From: Ruegeria_C sp040830705
GTDB taxonomy: Bacteria; Pseudomonadota; Alphaproteobacteria; Rhodobacterales; Rhodobacteraceae
DNA length: 64,000 nucleotides
Direction: 5' to 3'
Assembly (NCBI GenBank): GCA_040830705.1
Contig: JBFOME010000026.1
Span: forward strand, 32,829 to 96,828
Shown one piece after another: positions 31,970-39,515 of the stretch. Made by a program: the position numbers and the translations under genes. The notes below the pieces were generated by a model. It searched no databases, was not told the DNA's origin, and saw only the letters and a program-made list of their open reading frames with translations. Positions within the stretch are counted from its first letter, which is position 1. Each line of letters begins with the position of its first letter.

Positions 31970-34309
31970 ATGAGCAGTTTCGATGAAATGGACGCCTTTG
32001 AGGGCGCGTCGCTATCCGCCCGTGCCATGGGCGCGCGCGGCACACCTTGGCTGGATTGGCTGAATTCCTCGCAGCTAGAGGCTGTAGAAACACTGGATGG
32101 ACCGCTTCTGGTTCTGGCGGGTGCGGGAACTGGAAAGACACGGTCGTTGGTTTCGCGAATTGCGCACCTCATTCATACTCGAAGAGCGCGATCCAATGAA
32201 ATTCTTGCAGTGACTTTTACAAATAAGGCCGCGAGAGAAATGAAAGAGCGGGTTGAGGAATACCCGGTCAACCTTGACAAGGGAATGCAGTGGCTGGGTA
32301 CCTTTCATGCCATATGCGTCAAGCTGCTGCGCCGCCATGCTGAACTGGTGAACCTGAAATCGAACTTCACCATCCTCGATACCGACGACCAGCTACGCCT
32401 GCTCAAGCAGTTGGTTCAAGCGGCAAACATCGACGACAAACGCTGGCCCGCGCGCATGCTGGCCGGCATCATCGACGACTGGAAGAACCGTGCGCTTACA
32501 CCCGATAAGGTGCCTGCCGCCGATGCCGGGGCCTATAACCACAAAGGTGTCGAACTCTATGCGCAGTACCAGACGCGCCTGCGCGAACTGAATGCGGTCG
32601 ATTTTGGTGACCTGCTCTTGCATATGGTCACCATCTTTCAGACCCATGCAGACGTGCTGCAGCAATATCAGCGTTGGTTTCGCTACATCCTCGTGGATGA
32701 ATATCAGGACACAAATGTCGCCCAGTACATGTGGCTGCGGCTGCTGGCCGGGGCGCATAAAAATATCTGCTGCGTGGGCGATGACGATCAGTCGATCTAT
32801 GGCTGGCGCGGTGCCGAGGTGGGCAACATACTGCGGTTCGAAAAGGATTTTCCCGGCGCACATGTGGTGCGGTTGGAACAGAACTATCGCTCGACCCCGC
32901 ATATCCTCGCTGCCGCATCGAATGTCATTCGCGGCAATCAGGGACGTCTGGGAAAAGAACTCTGGACTGAGGCGGATGAGGGCGAAAAGGTCCGCCTGAT
33001 CGGTCATTGGGATGGCGAGGAAGAGGCGCGCTGGATCGGCGAGGAAATCGACGCGATGCAGGGCGGCACCCGGGGCGTGCGGCCCATGAACTTGGACGAG
33101 ATGGCGATTCTCGTGCGCGCCTCGCACCAGATGCGCGCCTTTGAGGATCGGTTCCTGACCATTGGCCTGCCCTACAAGGTGATCGGCGGGCCGCGCTTCT
33201 ATGAGCGGATGGAGATCCGCGACGCGATGGCTTATTTCCGACTGGTGGTCAGCCCCGAAGATGATCTGGCCTTCGAGCGGATCGTGAACACGCCCAAGCG
33301 CGGCCTTGGTGACAAGGCACAGCAGACCATCCAGATGACGGCCCGTTCCAATGGTGTTTCGCTGGTTGAGGGCGCGCGACTTGCGGTCGAGCAGGGCGCG
33401 ATCAAGGGCAAGGGCGGCGGCGCTTTGCGGGAACTGGTCGAGGGTCTGGCGCGCTGGGGCCGGATGGCAGGCGACAAGGACCTGACCCATATGGAACTGG
33501 CTGAGATCGTGTTGGACGAATCCGACTATACCGGCTTCTGGCAGAACGACAAGACGCCCGAGGCGCCGGGTCGGCTGGAAAACCTCAAGGAATTGATCAA
33601 GGCGCTGGAAGGGTTCGAGAACCTGCAGGGCTTCCTAGAACATGTCAGCCTGATCATGGATAACGAGCAAAATGATGGCGGGGCCAAGGTCTCGATCATG
33701 ACGCTGCATGCCGCCAAGGGGCTGGAATTTCCCGCCGTCTTCCTGCCGGGATGGGAAGATGGGCTGTTCCCCTCGCAACGCAGCATGGACGAATCGGGGA
33801 TCAAGGGCCTCGAAGAGGAACGGCGGCTGGCCTATGTGGGCATCACCCGCGCCGAAGAGGTCTGTACGATCTCTTTTGCCGCGAATCGCAGGGTTTTTGG
33901 TCAGTGGCAGAATTCGATGCCGTCGCGGTTCATAGACGAGTTGCCCGAAGATCATGTCGAAGTGCTGACGCCTCCCGGACTTTACGGCGGTTCGGGCGGC
34001 GGATTCAGCGCGCAAGGCATCGAGACCCGCGCGGCTGAGGCGAATGTTTACAACTCGCCCGGTTGGAAACGTCTGCAGGCGCGGCAGGGTCAATATGGCA
34101 TGTCGCAACCGAAAGAGAGCCGCAACACTGTGATCGACATGGATGCGGTTGCCAGCTTCACTTTGGGCGAGCGCGTGTTTCACCAGAAATTCGGCTATGG
34201 CGCGGTGATTGGCATCGAAGGCGACAAAGTCGAGGTGGATTTCGAGAAGGCCGGATTGAAGAAAGTCGTCGCACGGTTCCTCAACGCCAGCGACGATGTC
34301 CCCTTCTGA
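31970..34309 (+). CDS. ATP-dependent DNA helicase II, UvrD/PcrA type
   Basis: A 779-residue superfamily 1A 3'-5' helicase with Walker A GAGTGKTRSLVSRIAHL (near residue 50), motif Ia TFTNKAAREMKERV, motif II DEYQDTN, motif III GDDDQSIYGWRGA, motif IV EQNYRST, motif V TLHAAKGLEFPAVF and motif VI YVGITRAEE. The end GERVFHQKFGYGAVIGIEGD is the C-terminal Tudor-like module of PcrA/UvrD that can contact RNA polymerase. It unwinds DNA in nucleotide excision and mismatch repair. An alphaproteobacterial LexA box precedes it. ATG 31970 is the only sensible start. Confidence 0.96.
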   Translation: MSSFDEMDAFEGASLSARAMGARGTPWLDWLNSSQLEAVETLDGPLLVLAGAGTGKTRSLVSRIAHLIHTRRARSNEILAVTFTNKAAREMKERVEEYPVNLDKGMQWLGTFHAICVKLLRRHAELVNLKSNFTILDTDDQLRLLKQLVQAANIDDKRWPARMLAGIIDDWKNRALTPDKVPAADAGAYNHKGVELYAQYQTRLRELNAVDFGDLLLHMVTIFQTHADVLQQYQRWFRYILVDEYQDTNVAQYMWLRLLAGAHKNICCVGDDDQSIYGWRGAEVGNILRFEKDFPGAHVVRLEQNYRSTPHILAAASNVIRGNQGRLGKELWTEADEGEKVRLIGHWDGEEEARWIGEEIDAMQGGTRGVRPMNLDEMAILVRASHQMRAFEDRFLTIGLPYKVIGGPRFYERMEIRDAMAYFRLVVSPEDDLAFERIVNTPKRGLGDKAQQTIQMTARSNGVSLVEGARLAVEQGAIKGKGGGALRELVEGLARWGRMAGDKDLTHMELAEIVLDESDYTGFWQNDKTPEAPGRLENLKELIKALEGFENLQGFLEHVSLIMDNEQNDGGAKVSIMTLHAAKGLEFPAVFLPGWEDGLFPSQRSMDESGIKGLEEERRLAYVGITRAEEVCTISFAANRRVFGQWQNSMPSRFIDELPEDHVEVLTPPGLYGGSGGGFSAQGIETRAAEANVYNSPGWKRLQARQGQYGMSQPKESRNTVIDMDAVASFTLGERVFHQKFGYGAVIGIEGDKVEVDFEKAGLKKVVARFLNASDDVPF

Positions 34310-34334
34310 GGACTCTTTCGCGCACCTGCTTCTG

Positions 34335-34421
34335 AAAAGGAAAACGGCGACACCAGGGAGGAGGAGGGTGCCGCCGTTCTCTTGCCACATCAGACCTAGG
34401 GAGGAGGAGAAGGCCCGATGC
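34335..34421 (-). ncRNA. CcsR-like small RNA, copy 3 (last of the array)
   Basis: On the minus strand two hairpins display CTCCTCCTCCCT in the loop. The first (34387-34421) pairs GCATCGGGCCT with AGGTCTGATGT; the second (34343-34378) pairs AACGGCGGCACC with GGTGTCGCCGTT and runs straight into TTTTCCTTTT, a terminator. The CCUCCUCCC loops match the CcsR small RNAs of Rhodobacter sphaeroides, which are made from the 3' end of a DUF1127 (CcaF1) transcript. CCUCCUCCC can pair with G-rich mRNA regions including Shine-Dalgarno sequences. Ends are estimates. Confidence 0.85.
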
Positions 34422-34454
34422 ATTCTGTGCCCGGGTTGACCGGGTATTTGGGTA

Positions 34455-34536
34455 ACGGCGACGCCCCGGGAGGAGGTGGGGCGTCACCGCTCTTGCAACA
34501 CCGAAGCCTAGGGAGGAGGAGAGGCCCCGGTGGTGT
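34455..34536 (-). ncRNA. CcsR-like small RNA, copy 2
   Basis: Two minus-strand hairpins: 34498-34536 with loop CTCCTCCTCCCT between ACACCACCGGGGCCT and AGGCTTCGGTGT, and 34456-34490 with loop ACCTCCTCCC between GGTGACGCCCC and GGGGCGTCGCC. The second loop has the shortest form of the motif, CCTCCTCCC. A separate small hairpin (34430-34444) separates it from copy 3. Ends are estimates from the structure. Confidence 0.83.
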
Positions 34537-34565
34537 CAGATCCGGCGTCGAAGGCCGGAATTTTG

Positions 34566-34638
34566 GCGACGGCATCAGGGAGGAGGAGGATGCCGCCGCT
34601 GCTTTCAGACCCCAGGGAGGAGGAGAGGGGCGCTGAAA
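34566..34638 (-). ncRNA. CcsR-like small RNA, copy 1
   Basis: The first of the array, 16 bases downstream of the DUF1127 stop. Hairpin one (34603-34638) pairs TTTCAG with CTGAAA and CCCC with GGGG around TCTCCTCCTCCCT; hairpin two (34566-34599) pairs GCGGCGGCATC with GATGCCGTCGC around CTCCTCCTCCCT. A spacer hairpin (TCCGGC/GCCGGA, 34541-34559) lies before copy 2. In the R. sphaeroides system the sRNAs are cleaved from the DUF1127 mRNA and modulate C1 metabolism and pyruvate dehydrogenase under stress; carrying that role over is inference. Confidence 0.85.
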
Positions 34639-34653
34639 TCTATCTCTTGTGCC

Positions 34654-34878
34654 TCAGGCGGTGCGCCCGTCGTAGGCGGCTTCCATCGCAATCCGGCGGA
34701 TCATGCTGCGGTGCATGCCCAGATCAGCCAGTTCACGTTCAGAAAGAGCCGAAAGCTCGCCCAGGGTCCGGCGATACACGCGGTATTGCTCAAACCGGGT
34801 CTTGAGGTTTTCGATGCCAGCATAGAAGCCGGAAAGTTCGAGGCCGTTTGCGGCGCTGAAGTCGTTGGTAGCAGCCAT
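34654..34878 (-). CDS. DUF1127 (YjiS-like) small protein, CcaF1-like
   Basis: A 74-residue protein whose C-terminal half YRRTLGELSALSERELADLG and RSMIRRIAMEAAYD is the Arg-rich DUF1127 domain. ATG 34878 has the ribosome site AGGTGA at 5 bases; an in-frame GTG three codons upstream lies inside that site and is not the start. The R. sphaeroides counterpart CcaF1 is an RNA-binding protein that helps mature the CcsR sRNAs encoded in its own transcript; here the three CcsR-like RNAs follow directly. A candidate RpoH-type promoter lies upstream. Confidence 0.9.
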   Translation of the reverse strand: MAATNDFSAANGLELSGFYAGIENLKTRFEQYRVYRRTLGELSALSERELADLGMHRSMIRRIAMEAAYDGRTA

Positions 34879-34935
34879 TTTGTTCACCTAATCTGTATGT
34901 CGTTGCGCTGGTATCGACCCGCGCTGTTGAGACTG

Positions 34936-34963
34936 AACATAGGCAATTGCTGCGAGTGCACAA
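34936..34963 (-). promoter_or_regulatory. Candidate RpoHI/RpoHII-type stress promoter of the DUF1127-CcsR unit
   Basis: On the minus strand TTG (34963-34961) is followed after exactly 18 bases by CTATGTT (34942-34936), which fits the alphaproteobacterial RpoHI/RpoHII pattern TTG-N17/18-CTA. It lies 58 bases upstream of the DUF1127 ATG. The R. sphaeroides locus is known to be transcribed from an RpoHI/RpoHII-dependent promoter. Confidence 0.55.
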
Positions 34964-35552
34964 TGCTTCACGTGATCAATGCTGCTATGCAGAAATTGCA
35001 TGGATTGTGTATTGAAATCATGTGGTTCGGATTTTCCCCATATTTTGTTAGCGTTAGCGCGGGTCCTGCGTTCGGGATCAAAAACCTCACGAAAATGTGT
35101 GCGCCCAGCGATTGGGCTTTGCGCGGGGGCTTCGGCGATTTCTTGAGCGAAATGTAATCGGCTATCAATGGGATCGCCGTTGAGAATTCGCAGCAACTTT
35201 GCTTTCGACGGGTTGGCAGAGCCGGAAAGTAATCTGTGTCGAGGGCTGCTTGGGAATTCATGGGCCGGGCTCGGGTGAGTCCCTTCCGGCCACTAGATTG
35301 TCAGCGTTGCCTTTGCTTCTATGGCAAGATTCGTAGACAAATTTTAGAACAAAAAATGAACTTAAAATTGATTGCTCAAAAAAGTTTCTAGTATCTGGGA
35401 ATACATGGGAGAATTTGTCTGCCAGGCGAACCTGTCCATATTTAGTGGATGATCCGCTTGTGCCGCGTATATGCAGTGGTGCAATTGGATTTTTGTCCAC
35501 AAATTGGTGTAATATCACGGCGACAGCAGGAGTAAGGATTAAGATTTGCTCG
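34964..35552. other. AT-richer stretch, no gene supported
   Basis: About 590 bases with visibly more A+T than the rest of the window. The longest frames (an 86-codon minus-strand frame at 35258-35518 and others up to about 100 codons) show no domain, no good ribosome site and unusual composition, so none is called. TTGTCCACA at 35493-35501 differs by one base from the DnaA box TTATCCACA. It probably holds the upstream control region of the mra promoter and that of the DUF1127 gene; a short RNA gene here cannot be excluded. Confidence 0.5.
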
Positions 35553-35592
35553 TAATTTCCTGTTGATTTCCATGAATTCCCATGTCATCCCT
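35553..35592 (-). promoter_or_regulatory. Candidate MraZ operator (four 10-bp repeats)
   Basis: Read on the minus strand this is four consecutive 10-mers: AGGGATGACA, TGGGAATTCA, TGGAAATCAA and CAGGAAATTA. They share (T)GGGA-like cores at a strict 10-bp period, close to the known MraZ target of E. coli, TGGG-N5 repeated. The repeat block lies about 270 bases before mraZ, near the expected start of the leader transcript, as for autoregulation by MraZ. Confidence 0.6.
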
Positions 35593-35806
35593 TATTCATC
35601 CGATGAGGACGAGGCGACAAGGGGCACCAAACGACCCCGCTAAAAAACAAACGGTTTCATACAGGCATCTCGCTTTCATCAGACAATGAGATCCGGCGCG
35701 CGGGCGAGCAGACATCCCCCCCCCAGGTGCGCGCGCAGTCGGACTTCCCGCAAAGCGGGCCAATGCGGCGGGTTGATCAGTGGCAGCAGATCAACCCGCC
35801 GTTTTC
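35593..35806 (+). ncRNA. UpsM-like leader small RNA upstream of mraZ
   Basis: The dcw leader from the candidate MraZ boxes to a strong terminator is about 210 bases and has no open frame. In R. sphaeroides the dcw cluster has a 268-base leader whose first about 206 bases form the abundant sRNA UpsM, ended by an intrinsic terminator; position, length and the terminator all fit here. Internal structure includes a CCCGC/GCGGG hairpin (35747-35759) and a run of nine C residues (35716-35724). The start is estimated from the distance, not read from a promoter. Confidence 0.75.
35767..35806 (+). terminator. Leader terminator of the dcw cluster
   Basis: A perfect 12-bp stem GGCGGGTTGATC (35767-35778) and GATCAACCCGCC (35789-35800) with a 10-base loop is followed by GTTTTC. 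It lies 55 bases before the mraZ TTG, so it must be partly read through for dcw expression. Confidence 0.88.
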
Positions 35807-35860
35807 AGTTTCCGGGGGCGGAAAAGTTTTGGTGGGGCGCAAGCGAAAGGGACAGTCAGC

Positions 35861-36364
35861 TTGGCGCGCAGGTTCAGAGGCGAAAGCCACCACAAGGTGG
35901 ACAGTAAGGGCAGGGTGTCGATCCCGGCCTCGTTTCGCCGTGTGCTTGAAGCGGGCGATCCCAACTGGCAATCCGGCAACAACCCCGAACTGGTCATTGT
36001 TTATGGTGATCATCGTCGGAACTTCCTTGAGTGTTACACCATCGAGGCAATAGACGAGGTCGACGCCAAGATTGATCTGCTTCCGCGTGGTTCGATGGAA
36101 CGCAAGCTGTTGCAGCGCCTGTTCCACGGGCAATCCTTTCCCACCAATGTGGATGAAACCGGGCGCCTGGTGCTGCCTGCCAAGCTGCGCAAGAAGATCG
36201 ACCTGAACGATGAGGCGTTCTTCTTTGCCACCGGTGACACATTCCAGATCTGGAAGCCCGAGACCTACGACGTCGAAGAGCTGGGCAAGGTCGAAGAATT
36301 CATGGACGATCTGCCCGAAGATTTCGATCCGATGCAGTTCCTGGATGGCGCCGGGGGCGCGTGA
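35861..36364 (+). CDS. mraZ: Transcriptional regulator MraZ
   Basis: The 167-residue protein has two MraZ/AbrB-like swapped-hairpin repeats: FRGESHHKVDSKGRVSIPA with the DSKGR core near the N-terminus, and FPTNVDETGRLVLPAKLRKK with DETGR. MraZ forms a ring and represses its own dcw promoter. The start is taken as TTG 35861, after AAAGGGACAG, because the conserved RRFRG follows directly; no ATG or GTG is available near there. The C-terminal extension FMDDLPEDFDP is typical of Rhodobacteraceae-like MraZ. Confidence 0.95.
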   Translation: MARRFRGESHHKVDSKGRVSIPASFRRVLEAGDPNWQSGNNPELVIVYGDHRRNFLECYTIEAIDEVDAKIDLLPRGSMERKLLQRLFHGQSFPTNVDETGRLVLPAKLRKKIDLNDEAFFFATGDTFQIWKPETYDVEELGKVEEFMDDLPEDFDPMQFLDGAGGA

Positions 36365-36368
36365 CGGC

Positions 36369-37355
36369 ATGGCCGCGCGCGCGTCTTCCGATGATCCTCA
36401 CATTCCTGTTCTGCTCCGCCCGCTCTTGCAGGCGGTCGCGCCGGTTTCGGGCCTCTGGCTGGATGGGACCTTTGGCGCGGGCGGCTATACCCGCGGATTG
36501 CTGGAAGCGGGCGCAGACCGCGTGATTGCTGTAGATCGCGACCCGCTGGCCTTTGACATGGCGGCGGATTGGGCCGGACAATATGGTGATCGGCTGGTGA
36601 TGCAGCGCGGCGTCTTCTCGCGCATGGATGAATACGGCAAGGACCTTGATGGGGTTGTGCTGGATCTGGGCGTGTCCTCGATGCAATTGGATCTGGCCGA
36701 GCGGGGATTCTCCTTCATGAAGGATGGCCCGCTCGACATGCGCATGAGCCAGGAAGGTGAAAGCGCCGCTGATCTGGTCAACACGGCCACCGAGGCCGAT
36801 CTCGCCGATATCCTGTTTCATTATGGTGAGGAGCGTGCCAGCCGCCGCATCGCAAAGGCGATTGTCAAATTCCGTGCCGAGGCCCCGTTCGAGACCACGT
36901 TTCACCTGGTCGAGGTGATCGAGCGTTGCCTGCCACGCCCTAAGCCGGGCCAGTCCCATCCCGCCACTCGCAGCTTTCAGGCGTTGCGCATTGCCGTGAA
37001 CGCCGAATATGACGAGCTGTTTCAGGGGTTGATGGCGGCGGAGCGGGCGTTGAAGCCCGGCGGCAAGCTGGCAGTCGTCACGTTTCATTCGATCGAGGAC
37101 CGGATGGCCAAACGTTTCCTGCAGGCGCGGGCCGGGCGCACCGGGCGCGCCAATCGCTATGCGCCCGAGCAGGCGCAGGAACAGCCGCAATTCGACCTCA
37201 AGACGCGCAAGGCTATTGGACCTGACGCGCAGGAGCTTGAGGAAAATCCGCGGTCGCGGTCGGCAAAGCTGCGGGTGGCGGTGCGTACGGATGCGCCCGC
37301 CGGGGGGATCGATGCAAAAAGCATCGGTATGCCGCAATTGAGGGGGGCAAGATGA
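36369..37355 (+). CDS. rsmH: 16S rRNA (cytosine(1402)-N4)-methyltransferase
   Basis: A 328-residue Rossmann methyltransferase. HIPVLLRPLLQAV opens the domain, GTFGAGGYTRGLLEAG is the SAM loop and DGVVLDLGVSSMQLD contains the family motif; SFQALRIAVNAEYDEL and VTFHSIEDRMAKRF are typical of RsmH (MraW). It methylates C1402 of 16S rRNA. ATG 36369 is four bases after the mraZ stop, so the genes are tightly linked. Confidence 0.97.
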   Translation: MAARASSDDPHIPVLLRPLLQAVAPVSGLWLDGTFGAGGYTRGLLEAGADRVIAVDRDPLAFDMAADWAGQYGDRLVMQRGVFSRMDEYGKDLDGVVLDLGVSSMQLDLAERGFSFMKDGPLDMRMSQEGESAADLVNTATEADLADILFHYGEERASRRIAKAIVKFRAEAPFETTFHLVEVIERCLPRPKPGQSHPATRSFQALRIAVNAEYDELFQGLMAAERALKPGGKLAVVTFHSIEDRMAKRFLQARAGRTGRANRYAPEQAQEQPQFDLKTRKAIGPDAQELEENPRSRSAKLRVAVRTDAPAGGIDAKSIGMPQLRGAR

Positions 37356-37708
37356 AAAGTGTGATCTATGTGCTCACTGCCCTGGCCGTATTTGGCCTGG
37401 CGCTTTGGGCCTATCAGGAAAACTACAAGACCCAGCAGGTGCTGAAAGACACGCAAGCCCTGCAGCGTCAGATTGGCGACGCACAGGTGCGGCTCAGCGT
37501 TCTGCGCGCCGAATGGGCCTATCTGAACCGTCCGGATCGGTTGCGTGAACTGGCCGAGCTGAATTTCGACCGTCTCGGCCTCTTGCCCCTGCGCCCTGAC
37601 CAGTTCGGCAAGGTTGATGAGGTCGCCTATCCGCGTCCGCCAGAGCCCGAGATCACGATCAACAACGCCATCGATGTCCGCGCCATCCTTGAGGAGCAGT
37701 TCCCATGA
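37352..37708 (+). CDS. ftsL: Cell division protein FtsL
   Basis: A 118-residue bitopic protein: short cytoplasmic start, one transmembrane helix (VIYVLTALAVFGLALWAY) and a periplasmic coiled coil with LRAEWAYLNRPDRLRELAEL. The position between rsmH and ftsI and the membrane/coiled-coil plan identify it as FtsL, although sequence similarity is low in this family. It bridges FtsB/FtsQ to FtsWI. ATGA overlaps link it to both neighbours. Confidence 0.9.
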   Translation: MKSVIYVLTALAVFGLALWAYQENYKTQQVLKDTQALQRQIGDAQVRLSVLRAEWAYLNRPDRLRELAELNFDRLGLLPLRPDQFGKVDEVAYPRPPEPEITINNAIDVRAILEEQFP

Positions 37709-39492
37709 CCCGCACGCCCCTGCGACCGCTGGCCCGTGTGCTGGACGCCCGTGCCAAGGGTCAGAACCCCGCAGCCATCGAACGAGAGAACATCCGAAAG
37801 CGCCACGAAGAAATGCGCGACCGCACCCGTGTCCGCGCCGAGGGGCGTTTGCTGGTGTTGGCGGCGTTCTTTTTCTGTGCCTTCGGCGTGGTAGGCCTGC
37901 GTATGGGCGTGATGGCCACCGCTGAGCCGCGAGAACCCATTGCCAACGCGACCGGCGCGTCGATTGCCACCCAGCGCGGCGACATCGTAGACCGGCAGGG
38001 GCGTATTCTGGCGACCAATTTTGAGACCCATTCGCTTTATGCTCAGCCGCCGCTGATGGTGGACCCAATGGCCGCCGCCGATGGGTTAGTACAGATCTTC
38101 CCCGATCTCGACCGTGAGCGGTTGGTCAAGGATTTCACCGGCAAGCGTAAGTTCCTTTGGATCAAAAAGCGCATCTCGCCGGAACAGAAACAGGCGGTGC
38201 ATGATCTGGGCGATCCCGGTCTGCTGTTCGGCCCCCGCGAAATGCGGCTTTATCCCAATGGTCAACTCGCCGCGCATATTCTGGGCGGGGCCGGGTTCGG
38301 AAAGGAAGGCGTCAGTGCCGCCGAAGTGATTGGTGTCGCCGGGGTTGAAAAGAAGTTCGACACCTATCTGCGGGACCCCGCCAACGGCGCCAAGCCGCTG
38401 CAATTGTCGTTGGACCTGACCGTGCAGGCAGCGGTCGAGCGCGTGCTTTTTGGCGGCATGAAGATTATGAACGCCAAGGGCGCCTCGGCTGTCTTGATGG
38501 ATGTGCATACAGGCGAAGTGATCTCGGCTGCCTCTCTGCCATCCTTTGATCCCAACGACCGGCCGCGCCCGCCCACCTCTGGTTTCGATCCGTCCGACAG
38601 CCCGCTTTTCAACCGCTATGTGCAAGGGGTCTACGAACTGGGCTCGGTCTACAAGATCTTCACTGCCGCACAGGCTGTAGACCTGGGGCTGGTGAACTCC
38701 AACACGATCATCGACACGTCCGGCCCGATGCGGATCGGGCGGTTCCCAATTGGTGAGTTCCAGGGCAAGAACTACGGCAAGCTGAGCGTGGCAGACGTCA
38801 TCGTCAAAAGCTCGAACCGGGGCACAGGTCGGCTGGCGATCCAGATCGGCGGCAAGCGGCAGCAGCAGTTCCTTGATGGTTTGGGCATGTTCGACCCGAC
38901 CCCGTTCGAGATTGTCGAGGCCGCGGGTGGCAAACCGCTGCTGCCCAAGAAATGGGGTGAATTGAGTACTGTCACCATCTCCTATGGTCATGGTCTGTCG
39001 ACAAGCGCGATGCATCTGGCGGCGGGTTATGCCGCAATTGCCAATGGCGGCAACTATGTCAGCCCGACGATCCTGAAAAAGACTGGGGCTCAATATGGCC
39101 CCCGTGTGATGTCGAACAACGCCGCCAAACAGGCCCGCGATATGCTGCGCAAAGTGGTGACCAGCGGCACGGCCAGCTTTGGCGAGGTTCCGGGATATGA
39201 GGTGGGCGGCAAGACCGGCACCGCCGACAAACCCAAGCCGCGCGGTGGCTACTACGACAAAAAGGTGATCGCCACATTTGCATCGATCTTTCCGATGAGC
39301 GATCCGAAATACGTGCTGGTGGTGAGCTTGGACGAACCGTCGATCCTGGCCTATGGCGAAAAGCGCCGCACTGCAGGCTGGACGGCTGTGCCGGTAGCGG
39401 CAGAGCTGATTGGTCGCGTCGCCCCGCTTCTGGGGCTGCGGCCAAAGGTTGAGCCCACCGAACCCGCTGCTATAACGCTGACCGCAAACTGA
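37705..39492 (+). CDS. ftsI: Septal peptidoglycan transpeptidase FtsI (PBP3)
   Basis: A 595-residue class B penicillin-binding protein. After a cytoplasmic tail and a transmembrane segment (LLVLAAFFFCAFGVVGLRMG) the dimerisation domain begins RGDIVDRQGRILATN. The transpeptidase domain has GSVYKIF (SxxK, the acylated Ser), KSSNRGT (SxN) and GKTGTADK (KTG). It crosslinks septal murein with FtsW. It overlaps ftsL by ATGA. Confidence 0.97.
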   Translation: MTRTPLRPLARVLDARAKGQNPAAIERENIRKRHEEMRDRTRVRAEGRLLVLAAFFFCAFGVVGLRMGVMATAEPREPIANATGASIATQRGDIVDRQGRILATNFETHSLYAQPPLMVDPMAAADGLVQIFPDLDRERLVKDFTGKRKFLWIKKRISPEQKQAVHDLGDPGLLFGPREMRLYPNGQLAAHILGGAGFGKEGVSAAEVIGVAGVEKKFDTYLRDPANGAKPLQLSLDLTVQAAVERVLFGGMKIMNAKGASAVLMDVHTGEVISAASLPSFDPNDRPRPPTSGFDPSDSPLFNRYVQGVYELGSVYKIFTAAQAVDLGLVNSNTIIDTSGPMRIGRFPIGEFQGKNYGKLSVADVIVKSSNRGTGRLAIQIGGKRQQQFLDGLGMFDPTPFEIVEAAGGKPLLPKKWGELSTVTISYGHGLSTSAMHLAAGYAAIANGGNYVSPTILKKTGAQYGPRVMSNNAAKQARDMLRKVVTSGTASFGEVPGYEVGGKTGTADKPKPRGGYYDKKVIATFASIFPMSDPKYVLVVSLDEPSILAYGEKRRTAGWTAVPVAAELIGRVAPLLGLRPKVEPTEPAAITLTAN

Positions 39493-39515
39493 TCGGCAAA
39501 AGGGCAGGCGCGGAT

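Noticed and set aside
32393..33490. A 365-codon frame opposite the UvrD/PcrA gene
   Set aside because: Antisense to helicase motifs; no sign of a protein domain.
34343..34638. The purine-rich repeats as a CRISPR array
   Set aside because: The repeated core is a hairpin loop with different flanking stems and no constant-length spacers; the CcsR explanation fits.
35258..35518. An 86-codon minus-strand frame in the AT-rich spacer
   Set aside because: No ribosome site, domain or composition resembling its neighbours; not called.
35593..35860. RNase P RNA in the mraZ leader
   Set aside because: The conserved GAGGAAAGTCCGGGC-type core is absent and the stretch is too short.
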